A model generated the notes under the pieces. It searched no databases. It saw nothing but the letters and a program-made list of their open reading frames with translations, and was not told where the DNA came from. The translations under genes were made by a program, and so were the position numbers. A stretch of DNA of 64,000 nucleotides from Pyrus communis (taxonomy: Eukaryota > Streptophyta > Magnoliopsida > Rosales > Rosaceae), in contig NC_084808.1 of assembly GCF_963583255.1 (NCBI RefSeq), positions 8,517,501 through 8,581,500 of the forward strand, written 5' to 3'. Below are positions 32,925 through 46,089 of this stretch, piece by piece (position 1 is the first letter of the stretch; each line of letters opens with the position of its first letter).

Positions 32925-33443
32925 CGTCTGCCTTACCAGGTGCTCAGATTTTCTTATAAGAATAAAAAAGGGGTTCCAAACCTTGATTGCCTTATGTATG
33001 TCAAGCGAATGTTCTTTAATGAATGCAGGTGGTTGGTACAATAGTATAATAGAACACACACACATTTTTTTATTGGATCCCACACACCACAACTTTAGAT
33101 TACAGTATATCCTGCTTCTCATATCTTTCTTGTCGATACGAACCTAACCGTTAAAATATATGGGATGAGGGCCATTTCGAAATATTTTGTTAATGATACA
33201 AACCGTTTATCTTTTGGAACATCATTCATGGATCATCCTTGCAAAAAAATCAAACAAAATCCAAAACCATTAACACATTCATTTGTAGGGAAAAAAATGG
33301 ACGAATACGATTCTACAAAAAAACCTAAACCCTTAAACCAATGCTTATATGGTTTCGGACTTGGGTGATTGTTGGTATACATGATCTTTGAGAAAACACC
33401 AAAAATATAGATGATTCAGATCGTTGAATTACATTACAAAGCG
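32925..33443. other. Spacer between retrotransposons C and D
   Basis: AT-rich sequence with reading frames under 80 codons and no recognisable domain. It is the target DNA of chromovirus D, and AAGCG at 33439-33443 is the left target copy. Confidence 0.5.
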
Positions 33444-35524
33444 TGACACACCCCGACCGAAATCAAGGTGTGCTGGTCGTCACGTGAAGGTGACGTAGCC
33501 ATGTGCACAGTGCGGAAGCAATAATAATATAAGAAATGCAAATAATCAAAAACCAAACTAACTACAGCACAAGATAAGTTAAGGTGCAAGACGAAATAAG
33601 TGTGAATTCACAATCAAAGCATAAGTAGCCTAAGTGCAGTCCAGCAAGACAAATACTAATTATACAACACCAAAGGTAATCCTACAATGGTGATAATCTG
33701 TCAGAGCTGCCGTGGAATCCCCGCAAGCCACCAAAAAACACTCCTAACTAGAACCTGGAGGGGCGCAAAACAGAAAGTGCGAGTGGGCAAAAACAAAGCT
33801 TTTCAAAACCATTTCAATTACCAAAGAATAGTAACCCTTCGCCGTAAAACCTCTATAATTTCCCAGAAAATAGAATACATATCTATACCATAACCATGCG
33901 CAGAATAGCAAAATTCACAAATATGCCATGTCAAATATCTCAGCATAAAAATATGTAAGCCAGATGATATAAATCAATGCAAATGATATATATGTCGAAG
34001 TCACTTAACGTGACCTGTATGCCTGAATCTAGAGCTCATCCATCTAGCCGGAGTCACCTAACGTAACCTGTACGACTCAAATCCACATCTCAACAAATAT
34101 ACCTGCACACGAGTCGGAACCACCTAAAGTGGTCTGTACGATAGGACTGGGTGTAAATAAATACGCTCAAGTGCTACGATCACGTGAAGACTGTGCGAAT
34201 AATCACGAGTCACCTACGAGTCAGAACCACCTATAGTGGTCTGTACGATAGAATTGTGCACCTAACTTGGATCTAAGATGAGCGTATGGTGTGGAAGGTG
34301 AACATCACGTGAAGGATTGTGCCCCAACCACGGGCAGGAGCACTAACATCGGGGTGAAGTTTTATGAGCTCCCAACACATCTCACATATTCATCAATTCA
34401 CATAAACAATCTACAATTCACCTGGTACTTACCTGAGCATCCACCGCATCAAATCACAATATGCACATATCATACAAATTCATAGTCTAAGCATAAATCA
34501 ATAGGCATGGCATTTCAAACATAATTTCATTTAAATTGATTTTCTAGGAAATATCTCAAGTATATAGGTATATATAGAAAACCGAAAGCCCACTCAGTGG
34601 TATGTGGAAGGGTCGTAGCCCCCAAGCCTCGATTGATTATGCTCGTCCTGAGGATAGGTTTCACCTATATGCGAAACAACTATATAAATGTTAATTTAAA
34701 GCATATAAACGAAACTAGCTAATAACTTCTCATACATTGCTCAAATGGGGTGTTTGAATATACCAACGTGATCTACTCAACACCACAAACATCCCCATAT
34801 TTTTAGAAAATTTTTTTGATCACCCACGCGCCGCCCAAGGCATGGGCAGACGCACAGCCACGTGCTTGGCAAGCCTAACGGAAAAGTTAACGCCGTAAGG
34901 AATATTCCGTTAAAACTAACCTGACGTCGTTAGCTGCCATTAGGAATATTCGGTCAACTTTGACGGAATATTCTCTTTTCTTCTCCAGTGAACCACTGGT
35001 CGCCGTCGTCGGAAACTGGAAAAATATTCAAAGCTTCATATCTCACTCGATTTTCAACCAAAATTCATGAAATTTTCACCAAAATGAAGCTTAGGATGAG
35101 AAGAACACATTCTTACCAATTTCTGGCCCTAAAATCCACGGATCTCGTTGGAGAACCCTCAATAATCTGGCCAAAATTTCAAACTCGCCAACTCGACTTC
35201 CCGACGTCCAAAACACCTCGTTTTTCTTGTCCGAGCTTCGTGAGAGTGTTCTAAAGCTTTCTATAGGCTTAGAATCTTCCAAAAACTTCACATTTACGTG
35301 TGCATGAACAGTACCTCAAATCGAAGGTTATGGTTCTCGGGTTTTCCAATGCTTCACGTCCTAAAAATGGTATAGATGAGATCGTATGGTTACAAGGAAT
35401 ACGAATATGACAACAACAACCCCGATGAAGAAAAATGGTTGATTTGGTTGATGTCCGTATGACTTGTATGGAAATGCAGAAAAATTCAAGAGGGATGAGA
35501 GAGAGAGTCAACGGGTAAGGGTAT

Positions 35525-35564
<40 letters not shown>

Positions 35565-35755
35565 TCCTAGCTAGTTGGCAACAAAAGAACCAACCACAAA
35601 CTAGGACAAATTTAGTTCCAATTGGGTCCAAACAATTAGGACTTAACATAAATTGGACCACAACCAAAACATATCACCCACTACACCAACTAACGTCTAA
35701 GAGAATTTAGTCTTTTCACACCATCGATAAAAATAATTCGAGACGGGCTGTCACA
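33444..35755 (-). repeat. Element D 3' LTR (left)
   Basis: 2312 bp starting TGACACACCCCGACC and ending GCTGTCACA. It contains repeated GGAACCACCTA and CACGTGAAGG motifs and a (GT)n run at 35527-35563 that is much shorter in the partner LTR. Several substitutions and indels separate the LTRs, so D is clearly older than E. Confidence 0.9.
35527..35563. repeat. (GT)n microsatellite
   Basis: About 18 dinucleotide units in the left D LTR. The corresponding site in the right LTR (about 51671-51689) has only about eight. Confidence 0.9.
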
Positions 35756-36139
35756 ACCTACCCCCTTAAGAAAATTTTGTCCTCGAAATTCACACAATAA
35801 AATACAACCACTAATAATCATGAAACAACGTGGATACATCTCTTTCATAAGCTCCTCTATCTCCCAAATAGCTTCCTCCACCAAGTGATTTCTCCACAAA
35901 ACTTTCACCAAACGCACTGTCTTATTCCTCAGAACTCTATCTTTCCAATCCAGAATAGTCACTAGCTCCTTATCATAAGTCAAATTTGGATTAATTTCCA
36001 AAGGTTGAGCAGGAATAACATGTGACGGATCTGAAACATAATGGCGAAGCATGGAAACATGGAATACATCATGCATTTTAGACAACTCTGGAGGCAACTC
36101 AAGCCTGTAAGCAACTTCACCTACTCTCCCGGTGATCAT
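35690..36139 (-). pseudogene. Integrase C-terminus and chromodomain of element D
   Basis: The 149-codon open piece includes the GPY/F-adjacent VAYRLELP and HDVFHVSMLR motifs, then a chromodomain (about residues 60-110) with the core WRNHLVEEAIWEIEELM. Chromodomains direct integration to modified histones. The conserved Thr/Ser before WE is Ile here. The frame runs past the purine tract into the LTR, ending at 35690. Confidence 0.85.
35756..35770 (-). promoter_or_regulatory. Polypurine tract of element D
   Basis: The minus strand reads CTTAAGGGGGTAGGT right before the LTR start TGTGACAGCC. Confidence 0.8.
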
Positions 36140-36274
36140 ATATAGTCTGATCTACCTAGGACTTAGCTTACCTTTCTTCCCAAACCGTACCACACCTCCC
36201 CACAGTGAAAGCTTTAAAAATACCCAATCACCCACTTTATACACCCTGTCAGTGGCATGTTTATTTGCTAAGCT

Positions 36275-37135
36275 CTACTGTCGATCCTGGGCCACTTTCA
36301 AGTTAGACTTAATCACCTGAATATTCTGAGTAGTCTCCTCCACTATCTCAAGGCCCTCTAAAACTCTCTCGCCTACCTCTGACCAACACAAAGGTGTACG
36401 ACAAGATCTGCCATAAAGTGCTTCAAATGGTGCCATACCAATACTTGAATGAAAGCTATTGTTGTAGGCAAATTCCATTAAATCTAACCACTTATGCCAA
36501 GCATCACCAAACTATAAAAATGAAGATCTCAGCATATCCTTTAACGTCTGAATAGTCCTCTCTAATTGTCCATCTATCTGAGGATGATATGTTGTACTGT
36601 AAAGTAACCTCAAACCAAGAGCTTCCTAGAATGCTACCCAGAACTTAGAAGTGAACCTAGGATCACGATCCGAGACAATACTAACCAAAGATCCATGATA
36701 CTTCACAATCGTCGATATGAATAATTCAGCTAATCGGCTTAAAGAATACTTCTCCCTCATTGGAATAAAATGTGCTGACTTAGTAAGCCGATCAACTACC
36801 ACCCAAATGCCGTCATAACCATTATGTGTACGAGGAAGCTTGTACACAAAATCCATAGTAATGTTTTCCCATTTCCACTGTGGAACGGGAAACGGCTGCA
36901 TCAACCCAAAAGGCTTCTTTCTTTCAACTTTAACCTGCTGACAAATGGCACACCTACTCACATACTTAGCAATTTCTCTTTTCATACCCGGCCAATAATA
37001 AAATGATCGAATGATATGATACATTTTAGTACCTCCAGGATGCATTGCATAAGCCAAACAGTGCACTTCATCCAAAATTTCTTTCTTTAATTCTGCATTA
37101 TTCAGCACGTACATTCTGTTCTCCTGCATAAGCAT
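36275..37135 (-). pseudogene. Integrase core of element D
   Basis: Two open pieces. 36626-37135 holds the HHCC zinc domain (H...H...CAIC) and the first two catalytic acids, in MDFV and SDRDPRFTS. 36275-36478 holds MEFAYNNSFHSSIGMAPFEALYGR downstream of the catalytic Glu. Stops between 36480 and 36625 cover the segment expected to carry that Glu. It would insert cDNA in an intact relative; here the chain is broken. Confidence 0.88.
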
Positions 37136-37147
37136 GCCATCAGTCTC

Positions 37148-38068
37148 CTAAACTCTGAGATCTTTCTTTTTCCCTTGATTTCTTGCTTCAATTAACTTCT
37201 GGATTTCTTCATCATTTATCTGAGCCTCGAGCACACGATCAATTAAAATTGGTCTAACTTGGAAATTAGCAAGTAAAGCTTCTTCTCGAGCTTCCACCCC
37301 TAACTTCACTCTAGTGGACCTCAAATCAGCAAGAAGAGGAATATGACAAGCATATAAAGCATTAAGTCTAACTAGAGTCTTCCTACTAAGTGCATCAGCC
37401 ACCACATTTGCACGACCAGGGTGATACTTAATCATGCAATCATAATCACTTAGTAACTCAATCCACCTTCGCTGCTGAAGATTAAGATCCCTCTGAGTAA
37501 AAAGATATTGAAAACTTTTATGATCCGTATAAATCTGACATTTTTCACCATAAAGATAATGTCTCCAAATCTTCAAAGCAAAGATAATGGCTACTAATTC
37601 CAGATCATGAGTAGGGTAATTCATCTCATGAAGCTTTAATTGTCGTGAAGCATAGGCAATCACCCTACCATGTTGCATCAACACACATCCCAAACCATTC
37701 AAGGAAGCGTAATTATAGATCTCAAAATTACCGCTATCATTTGGAAGCGCCAAAACAAATGCATGAGTGAGACAGTACTTCAACTGCTGGAAGCTCCGCT
37801 CACAATTATCATCCCACTCAAATTTAACATCCTTCCTAGTTAGCCTTGTCAGTGGTAAAGCAATAACTGAAAAATCTTTAACAAACCGTCGATAATAACC
37901 TGCTAGACCAAGGAAACTCCGTACCTCCGTGACAGTTCGTGGCTGCTCCCAATTCTCAATGGCTGCTACCTTTTCAGGTTCCACCAAAATACCTTGGGCG
38001 GATATAACATGTCCCAAAAATGCCACTTGATCTAACCAAAATTGGCATTTGCTAAACTTAGCATACAA
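37148..38068 (-). pseudogene. RT thumb and RNase H of element D
   Basis: 306 codons, open. It starts with [20 protein letters not shown] and continues through [11 protein letters not shown] into RNase H. The first catalytic Asp, expected in a DAS-type motif, is lost ([11 protein letters not shown]), while YTDHKS and the terminal VVADALSR are present. A stop at 38069 region separates it from the upstream RT piece. Confidence 0.9.
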
Positions 38069-38685
38069 TTAGTGTTCCCTCAATCTTTTCAACACCAAAG
38101 TGAGATGTCGAACATGCTCTAATTTAGACTTAGAGTATACCAGAATATCGTCAATAAAGACAATGACAAACCTGTCTAAATATGGCTGGAATACTCGATT
38201 CATCAAATCCATAAAACCTGCAGGTGCATTAGTTAATTCGAATGGCATCACAAGAAACTCATAATGACCATATCGAGTCCTAAAAGCCGTCTTAGGAACA
38301 TCCTCACTTTTAATCTTCAACTGATAGTAACCAAACCTCAAATCAATCTTAGAAAATACGCAGGTGCCTCGAAGCTGATCAAATAAATCATCTATATGCG
38401 GCAATGGATAACGGTTTTTAATTGTTACTCGATTTAATTGCCTATAATCAATGCATAGCCTCAAAGTCCCGTCTTTCGTCCTCATAAATAACACTGGAGC
38501 TCCCCATGGTGAAGACTAGGCTGAATAAAACCTCTATCAACTAATTCCTGCGATTGAATCTTCAATTCTTTCAATTCAGCAGGAGTCATTCGATAAGGAG
38601 TCAAAGTCCGTACCTGGATGCAAATCACTAGTGAATTCCACATCTCGGTCTGGCGGCAATCCAGGTAAATCATCAAGGAATACAT
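38069..38685 (-). pseudogene. Reverse transcriptase fingers/palm of element D
   Basis: 38069-38494 carries [23 protein letters not shown] and the catalytic FIDDILVYS. 38482-38685 overlaps in another frame and gives the upstream YRMTPAELKELK segment, so a frameshift lies near 38490. Sequence is Gypsy/chromovirus type and distinct from the caulimovirid RT at 12153. Confidence 0.9.
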
Positions 38686-39307
38686 CAGGAAAATGCCTAA
38701 CTACTTTCACATCCTCCACACTACTAGAAGGAACATCATTCAACACCACAAGAGCTAAATATCCCTGGCAACCTTTTGATAATAACCTTTTTACTTTCAC
38801 AGCAAAAATAACGCCATGCCTCACCCCACTCTGCTCACCCACAAAAGTAACCACAGGTAATCCAGGATGATGGAAAGTAACTATTTTCCCATAGCAATCT
38901 GTATTGGCATGATTATAATGCAACCAATATGTGCCCAAAATCACATCAAAATCAACAATATCTAACGAGATAAGGTTAGCTAGCATAACTATATCCTCCA
39001 CCATCATTGGACATCCTGGATATACACAATCAACATAACATATCTCCACTCTAGGCATAGCAAACTCTAAATCATACCCTAGAGGTGTAGGATGAGGTTG
39101 CGTCACTTGTGCAAATGTATGAGAAATGACAAAATGCGTAGCACCACAATCAATTAAAACTCTAGCAAAGTGACCAAGAATGTTTAACGTACCCATGATC
39201 AAGTTCGGATGATTCTCCGCATCTTGCAGAGAGATATTGTTAACACGTCCCTGGGCTTGTTGTCGTCCCCCACGACCACTATTAACTTGATTATTTCGCC
39301 CCTGCAC
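38576..39307 (-). pseudogene. Protease region of element D
   Basis: 243 codons with LIDCGATHFVIS, where the usual active-site triplet is Asp-Ser/Thr-Gly, and the flap-side FDVILGTYWL. The C-terminus DVFLDDLPGLPPDRDVEF leads into RT, but the frame shifts near 38600. The Ser/Thr-to-Cys change at the active site suggests loss of activity. Confidence 0.85.
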
Positions 39308-39388
39308 ACCACGGCCTTGACTTGGCTAACCAGGTTTCCTTGAAGATCCTACACTACTGGAAGCAATCTCTCCTTACTGGGGTTATCC

Positions 39389-39742
39389 TTACTGATACCA
39401 CTGAGATCCACCAGTTGGAATGGGAGGATACGGCGTATAACCTCCAGAATACTGATGATACCCACTCTGATAATAAGGATCCTGGGAATAATGATATTGC
39501 CCTAAAGCATAAGGAACAACATCACCCTGATAATGGTAAGCACCACCACAACCCATCTGACCATAACAACCAAACCTTAGAACTTGCTGGATCGGCGTTG
39601 GTGGTGGTAAGGAAGGCTGATGGGGCCTTTGCTGATTCTGAGGACAACTTATAGCTCTATGTCCCATTTGCCCACAAGTAAAATATCCACTGATGCGCCG
39701 CCTACACTCTCCAAAACGTCTATTGTTACATCTGTGGCACAA
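39389..39742 (-). pseudogene. Nucleocapsid (zinc knuckle) part of gag, element D
   Basis: The knuckle reads YFTCGQMGHRAISC: the first Cys of CCHC has become Tyr. A Gln/Pro/Tyr-rich tail follows, as in Tekay gag proteins. Confidence 0.8.
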
Positions 39743-39895
39743 CAGAGCACTTCCTCTGCTAGCATCCCCTTATCTCTAGAATCTAGGACCCCCGGAAAAT
39801 GTACCACCTCTTCTCTGGTCAGTGGCACTAAAACCCCCGCTGGAAGAACTGGAACTAGCTCCACTTCACTTAAAGCTCTGAGTCTTGCGAGGTCC

Positions 39896-40694
39896 CTAAG
39901 ATGCTTGACCTTTACCTTTATCATCTTTCTTCTGATTGCCGTCCTTTTCTTCTTCCTCACTCTCACTAGGCATATTCTCTGAATCCTCAATCCTAAACAA
40001 AATCTCATAGAACTCCTGGTAAGAAGCACAAGGAGTAGTGGTTGCTATAGAATGCCACTTATTCTTAGTACCCAATCTAAAACGACGGAGCATCTCAACC
40101 GGATTAGTAGCAATATCCGGATAATAACGAGACAAGTTAGTGAATCTCCTATAATACTCATTCGCCGTCATCTTCCCCTGTCTTAATTGAGTAAATTCTT
40201 GCTTCTTGTGATCAATATACTCAGGGGGAATAAACCTTTTTCTGAAACAACCGTTTAAACACTTCCCAGTCAGCAATTTCCTCTAAGGTCAACTGATAAA
40301 CCTCATGTTCCCACCAGGATGCTGGTTCTTGACCTAAGAACCACGTAGTCGTCTCGACCCACCATTCAGAAGGAAAATTCCCTTGACTTTGCATTACTCG
40401 GAAAGTCTTTTCAAGATGCTCGAGCCACTGCTCTGCCTCTTCATGCCCTTCATGACCCTCAAACTTATCCAACTTTAAGTTATACATAGTCTCCAGGGGA
40501 GTCCTATGAAGAGGGCGAAGCGAAGACTGAATCGCATGAGCTATAGCTTCCCTTAACTGAGTTATATCGAGGAAACTAGGCTTAGCTGAACAACGTGGCT
40601 CTTTACGAGGCAGCATAGTTCCGACAAAAGACACCAAAATAATTAGAATATTCACCAAATATGCAGGACTACCAAACCTAGGCTCTGATACCAA
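39896..40694 (-). pseudogene. Capsid part of gag, element D
   Basis: 40221-40694 includes EAEQWLEHLEKTFRVM and WWEHEVY; 39896-40276 continues in another frame with ANEYYRRFTNLSRYYP. The frames cross near 40245, indicating one frameshift. It is a retrotransposon gag capsid domain that begins next to the primer-binding site. Confidence 0.88.
40681..40693 (-). promoter_or_regulatory. Met-type primer-binding site of element D
   Basis: The plus strand reads GGCTCTGATACCA, 3 bp from the LTR boundary at 40697. Confidence 0.9.
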
Positions 40695-40696
40695 AC

Positions 40697-41543
40697 TGAC
40701 ACACTCCGACCGAAATCAAGGCGTGCTGGCCATCACGTGAAGGTGACATAGCCATGTGCACAGTGCGGAAGCAATAATAATATAAGAAATGCGAATAATT
40801 AAAAACCAAACTAACTAGAGCACTAGATAAGTTAAGGTGCAAGACGAAATAAGTATGAATTCACAATTAGAGCATAAGTAGCCTAAGTGCAGTTTAGCAG
40901 GACAAATACTAAATATACAACATCAAAGGTAATCCTACAATGGTGATAATCTGTCAGAGTTGTCGTGGATTCCTCAAAAGCCACCAAAAAGCACTCCTAA
41001 CTAGAACCTGGAGAGGCGCAAAACAGAAAGTGTGAGTGGGCAAAAACAAAGCTTTTCAAAACCATTTTAATTACCAAAGAATAGTAACCCCTCACCGTAA
41101 AACCTGTATAATTTCCCAGAAAATAGAATACATATCTATACCACAACCATGCTTAGAATAGCAAAATTCACCAATATGCCATGTTAAATATCTCAGCATA
41201 AAAATATGCAAGCCAGGTGATATAAATCAATGCAAATGATATGTCAGTCGGAGTCACCTAACATGACCTGTATGGCTCAAATCCACATCTCAACAAATAT
41301 ACCTGCACATGAGTCGGAACCACCTAAAGTGGTATGTACGACAGGACTGGGTGTAAATAAATACGCTCAAATGCTACGATCACGTGAAGACTATGCAAAT
41401 AATCGCGGGTCACCTACGAGTCCCAACCACCTATAGTGGTATGTGCGACAGGAATGTGCACCTAACTTGGATCCAAGATGAGCATATGGTACATGAGGTG
41501 AACATAACATGAAGGACTGTGCCTTAATCACGGGCGGGAGCAC
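40697..41543 (-). repeat. Element D 5' LTR, outer part
   Basis: Starts TGACACACTCCGACC, parallel to 33444. It breaks after AGCAC (41539-41543), the left target copy of element E, and resumes at 50443. Confidence 0.9.
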
Positions 41544-43959
41544 TGATGCGAAAATTATACGCACACAAATTAAACCCTCTTTTCGTCAAATTGTAGTATA
41601 TGTATAAGTAGGGATCGTTCTAGACCGGGGATTAGGAGGGATTGTTAACCACTTGGATTTGACTCAAAAACGTAAAAACAAAGTTAAAAATGTTCACAAA
41701 GACTCAAAGGACTCAAAACAAGTTCAAAAGACTCAAAACTGCTTAAAAACACTAACTAGGCAGTTTCTGACCTTAAACCCAATGTTGGACGAATTTAAGA
41801 TTATGGCTTGATTCAAACGTAGAAACACAATATGAAACACTATACTAGACTCAAAGAATGCAAAACTAAACTTTAAAACACTAAAACAAACCAAAAGACT
41901 CAAAACAACACAAACACACTCAAATCTGCCTAAAAACCACTTTCTGGGCAGATTTGAGCACAAACACAAATTTGGACGAATTTGTGTAACAAAATGAATC
42001 AAAACACTTAGAAACACAAACTAAGACACTTTCTAACTAAATTAGACAATAAAGTAAAGGGGGATTTAGGTTTTGACGAAATCTAACTAAATGGACAGAT
42101 TGCAATTAAAACAGAATGGAAATATGAATATGATGAAAGTATGGACGAATGCTACCTAAGGGGTTCATCTCCACACATGTTACACTTGCATAATAAAATG
42201 ATTTCCAATTGCATTTCAATAAACCATGAATTCTCAACACCCCAAGTTAACCGTGATGCACTAATTAACCTTCAAATCTTCCTAACGTTATTGAATTGGA
42301 TGGGTTAGCGCATACAACAATTCAAAACATTCCCCACAAGTCCCCTACATGATTGCATAATAGAGATACAAGCAAGAATCATTACGCTCTATGAAAATTA
42401 TAAGTGTTGACGAGGCATTCGTTACTATGGAATACGCATGAAACTTATGCCAAGAATTCGTTTAACGCGATTGTTTATAAGCAACCTCCACTACTTGTGA
42501 ATATAAGTTCGTAACTATTAGGTGAAACTCACTTATATTCTAGCGTCATATTCATGCATGAAAATTAAGTGTGCACTCTCAATAAACATACATAAATAAG
42601 TTATCAATCAAACAGTTAAACGAATTGAATCCACACTTATGAAACACAATTAGAAGTAATCAAATCAAAATGCAAGCATAAACATATATTTCGAATTTCC
42701 TCATAACTTTGAAATCAAAGAAACACCTAAACATTCCAACAACTCAAACTTGAATTGTATGAACGTTTAGGCACTCTTCTCTTCCATTCCTCATACGTAC
42801 AAAACAAAGAGTATTGAAATTAAACATAGAAATCAAAGAAACACCTAAACATTCCAACAACTCAAACTTGAATTGTATGAACGTTTAGGCACTCTTATCT
42901 TCCTCTTCGTTGTAGCACAAGGTCTAAGGATAGTTTGATGGTGTGAATGGTTTGGGGAGTGGTGAAAATGGAAGGATGGTGTTTGGATTGTAAGGGAGAC
43001 TCACGGCACAAAGGGGGAAGTGTTTGTGGTATGTACAATGGATGAATTTCTGAAATGGAAGAGTGTTGTGACTGAAATATGTATGAATGAGAATGAATGC
43101 AATGGATGCTCATTTATAGGTGAAATGGGGGGAACATGACAGCTAGGTTATGATGATGAATGCATGTGCAAAGTTGGTTGAATGATTATGAGTGCATGTG
43201 GCTGAAATAGCATGTGGAATGGCTGGAAATGCAAGGAGAATGCATGTGCACGGTTTTGGGAGAGAATGGGAGTGCATGTGGCTGAAATGTTAGAGGAACA
43301 AGTGCATGTGGCTGCATTGTGGTGCAATGATTGAGGAACAATCTGAAAATGCAAGGTGAAATGAAGTGGAATGACAATGGCATGTGGAATGGCTGGAAAG
43401 TGTATGAAACTCACGGCAATGATGGTGATTTTCTGGTGGTGAATGGTAATGCAATGTGTTTGCATGTGAATTAAAGCTATGTGAATGATTAGGGTGAATG
43501 TGCATGTGCTTTGACAGCTAGGATGAATTAATTAAAGGGAGTGCATGTGGCTTGGCTGGAATGAATGGAATGCAATCTGAAATGGGAGATGGAATGGGAT
43601 GCACGGCAATGATGGTGTTTGTGTGAAAATGTGTTGATGGTTTATGGAGATGCATGTGCAATGGATAAAGAAAAGGTTTAAATGTCCTAGAACTAAAGGG
43701 AACAAGGTTCCAACACTTTGGTCTTCAATTAGGTCTTCAATTAGGTCTTCAATTTCGTCCAACACTTTGGCTCCAAGCATAAGCTATCCATCCTTAGCCC
43801 AAAAGTGCTCCAAAAGTCTCCAAAATGCATCTTTTTGCTCCTTTAGCCCTTTGGACCTACAAACACACGAAAATAGCTTAAAGTACTAAAATAACTAAAG
43901 AAACATAACGTAAATGCACGAGAACAAGCCATTTAAGTCGCATGAATATGCTCCTATCA
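41544..43959 (-). repeat. Element E 3' LTR (left)
   Basis: 2416 bp from TGATGCGAA to CTCCTATCA. Compared with the A LTR it has a duplicated ~200-bp region near its left end (41700-42010) and lacks the GATAAGTG array. No gene is supported. Confidence 0.92.
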
Positions 43960-46027
43960 AATACCCCCACACTTATCTTTTGCTAGTCCTCGAGCAAAAC
44001 AAAACAAAAGAACACAAAACGAACAAAACACCACCTACACCTTCCAACAATCGTCTCACGGATTTCCAATGCACATGACAAGTTAAAAATCATTAGTCCC
44101 ATAGATTTTAGTCATCTTCCCACTTGAGTACATTCTTAATCATAGTCACCACATACTATTTCACAATTAAGCATTTAAAACCATGTTTTGAATGTAGTAA
44201 CATGCCTTAGAGAATTTGCTCAAATCCTTACAAGAATGCACTCTATTTTCACACAGATTTTCTGACTACACACCCTACACTAGTTATATGTGAGAGATTG
44301 ATGTAAACATGAAAGACTAGTATCTCACATATGTTATAACAAAGAAAGCATTTTCTGGATTTACGATAATGACATGAATATGATCTCATGAATGGAATGC
44401 TACTACTTAGAATGAGAACCAGTGATTCCATAAGCTCATACCAAATTCAAACTCCACAAATTGAACACATAACATCAAGATAGAAGTTGAGGGTTGTAAC
44501 GGGGCTAAGGGTAATGGTTTAACAAAGAAAGGTAAAGTAAAACAAAGGTTCTTAAAGAAATAGCGAGCAAAGCATTTGAATTAACTTAAAATTCACTTTT
44601 GAATGAAAACTCAACTTTTGAACAACAAGGGGGAACAAGCTTTTTTTCCTTTCTTTTCTGTTTTTCTTTTTCATATGTTTTTCTTTTCTTTCTTTTTTTT
44701 TTTTTTTTCTTTTGAATCTCAAAACATACATATAAACTTAAGAACAAACATTCCTTCCCCCACACTCATTTTCTTGCATAATGTAACTCAAAAGGAATTC
44801 ATTTAAGTCATGCTCACTATCTTTTAAGAACAAGGGTGTGGAAAGTCCTACTCTAGGCTAGGTAAGGGGTGATGTGGTTAGCAAAGAAAATAGGCTAAAC
44901 GAGGCTCAACAGGGTTAAAACTAATATATACGAAATATGGGAAGTAAGGCTATTTGGCTATGGTGGCAACTACACAACTTCATCTTGATATATGTTATGT
45001 AATTCAATGTCATGCTTTGAATGAAACGGATATAAGTTCTAGCATTTAGTTCTATCATGATACAATTGCATTCTAAGTAGCAACCAAGCAAGGAATAATG
45101 AGATCATGCAACAACTTTAGAAAACAAAGAATCACAGAAAATAACTCTCCAAAGAAGGTAATGGCTCGAGTCTCACAGGGTTGTAGCGTTTGTTTGAGTT
45201 CCTTCCTTCAAGCATGTTACAAAAACGAATTTTTCTTTTATGATTGCATGTGAAGTCATACATTATAACCATAACCAAGCATATACCAAGAGTAAATCAA
45301 ACTTTTCTCTATGTTTATAACTCTTTTTAACAGTCATGCAATTACAAACCAAATCCTTATCATTGTGTTGGAAGGTACCCTAAGACACAAACACACAAAA
45401 ACGACTCAAAACACTCTTTTTAGGCTTTTCAAAAGATGTTTTTCAAATTTTTATGTGATTTTCGGAGTTATAAAACAAAACACACTAAAAACACTCTAAA
45501 ACAACTTAAAAACACCTTAAAACAGCATGGAACAACATTTGAAGTTATGGGTGATAAAATCCCACGAATTTGCATTAACAACATTAGTTACCCCCCCCCC
45601 CCACACTTAAATCAAACATTGTCCTCAATGTTTTAAGCATAGATTCACACAAAACATAAGTAAACACACAAAAAGCACTTAAACATACTAAACATGGCAT
45701 AATGTAAATAACAAAGAGAAGAGTTTAGGGACGCAAATCTGGTTGTGGAATGTAAATTCCATCTTCTCCTTGGTGATTGCATTGAGGCCTGATGTTGTTG
45801 ATTCCACAGGGGTTCCTCCCATCGTTGATTTTCCTTTGTGCTACTCTTGAACTGGGCAGCAGGATTCTTTTGGTCTCCCCCGAAGGTCTGAGCTTACTCC
45901 TTTGGTCTGTTTCTTTGTTCAATCTTTCCAATTCGTATTGAAAAGGGTTGGAGGATAACTCAGCCTATGTTTGTCTCCACATGCTTCAATGTATCATTTT
46001 CACTTGCCTTGCTTGCTCCCCTTGCAG
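43960..46027 (-). other. Non-coding interior of element E next to its 3' LTR
   Basis: Matches 4173-6162 of copy A. Purine-rich minus-strand motifs lie at 43960-43975 (likely polypurine tract), 44757-44767 and 45591-45608. A ~90-bp segment at about 45928-46020, absent from A and B, ends in a second TTGCAG-type acceptor just before the candidate exon. Confidence 0.65.
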
Positions 46028-46089
46028 AAGTGGTCCCTTCTCCGGAAGTGTGTCAACCGTTGAAGATGACTACTCGAGAGCAACGCTAG
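46028..46089 (+). other. Candidate 62-nt exon, copy E
   Basis: Same length as in A and B, with CTTGCAG before and CTAG/GTAAGC after. The upstream sequence differs (an insertion), yet a pyrimidine-rich acceptor is still present. Confidence 0.35.

Noticed and set aside
35269..35667. 132-aa frame with Thr-His repeats
   Set aside because: It is the translated (GT)n microsatellite in the D LTR.
43148..43780. Several His-rich minus-strand frames duplicated exactly at 49626-50258
   Set aside because: They are the same LTR sequence in the two E LTRs; low-complexity repeats give open frames.
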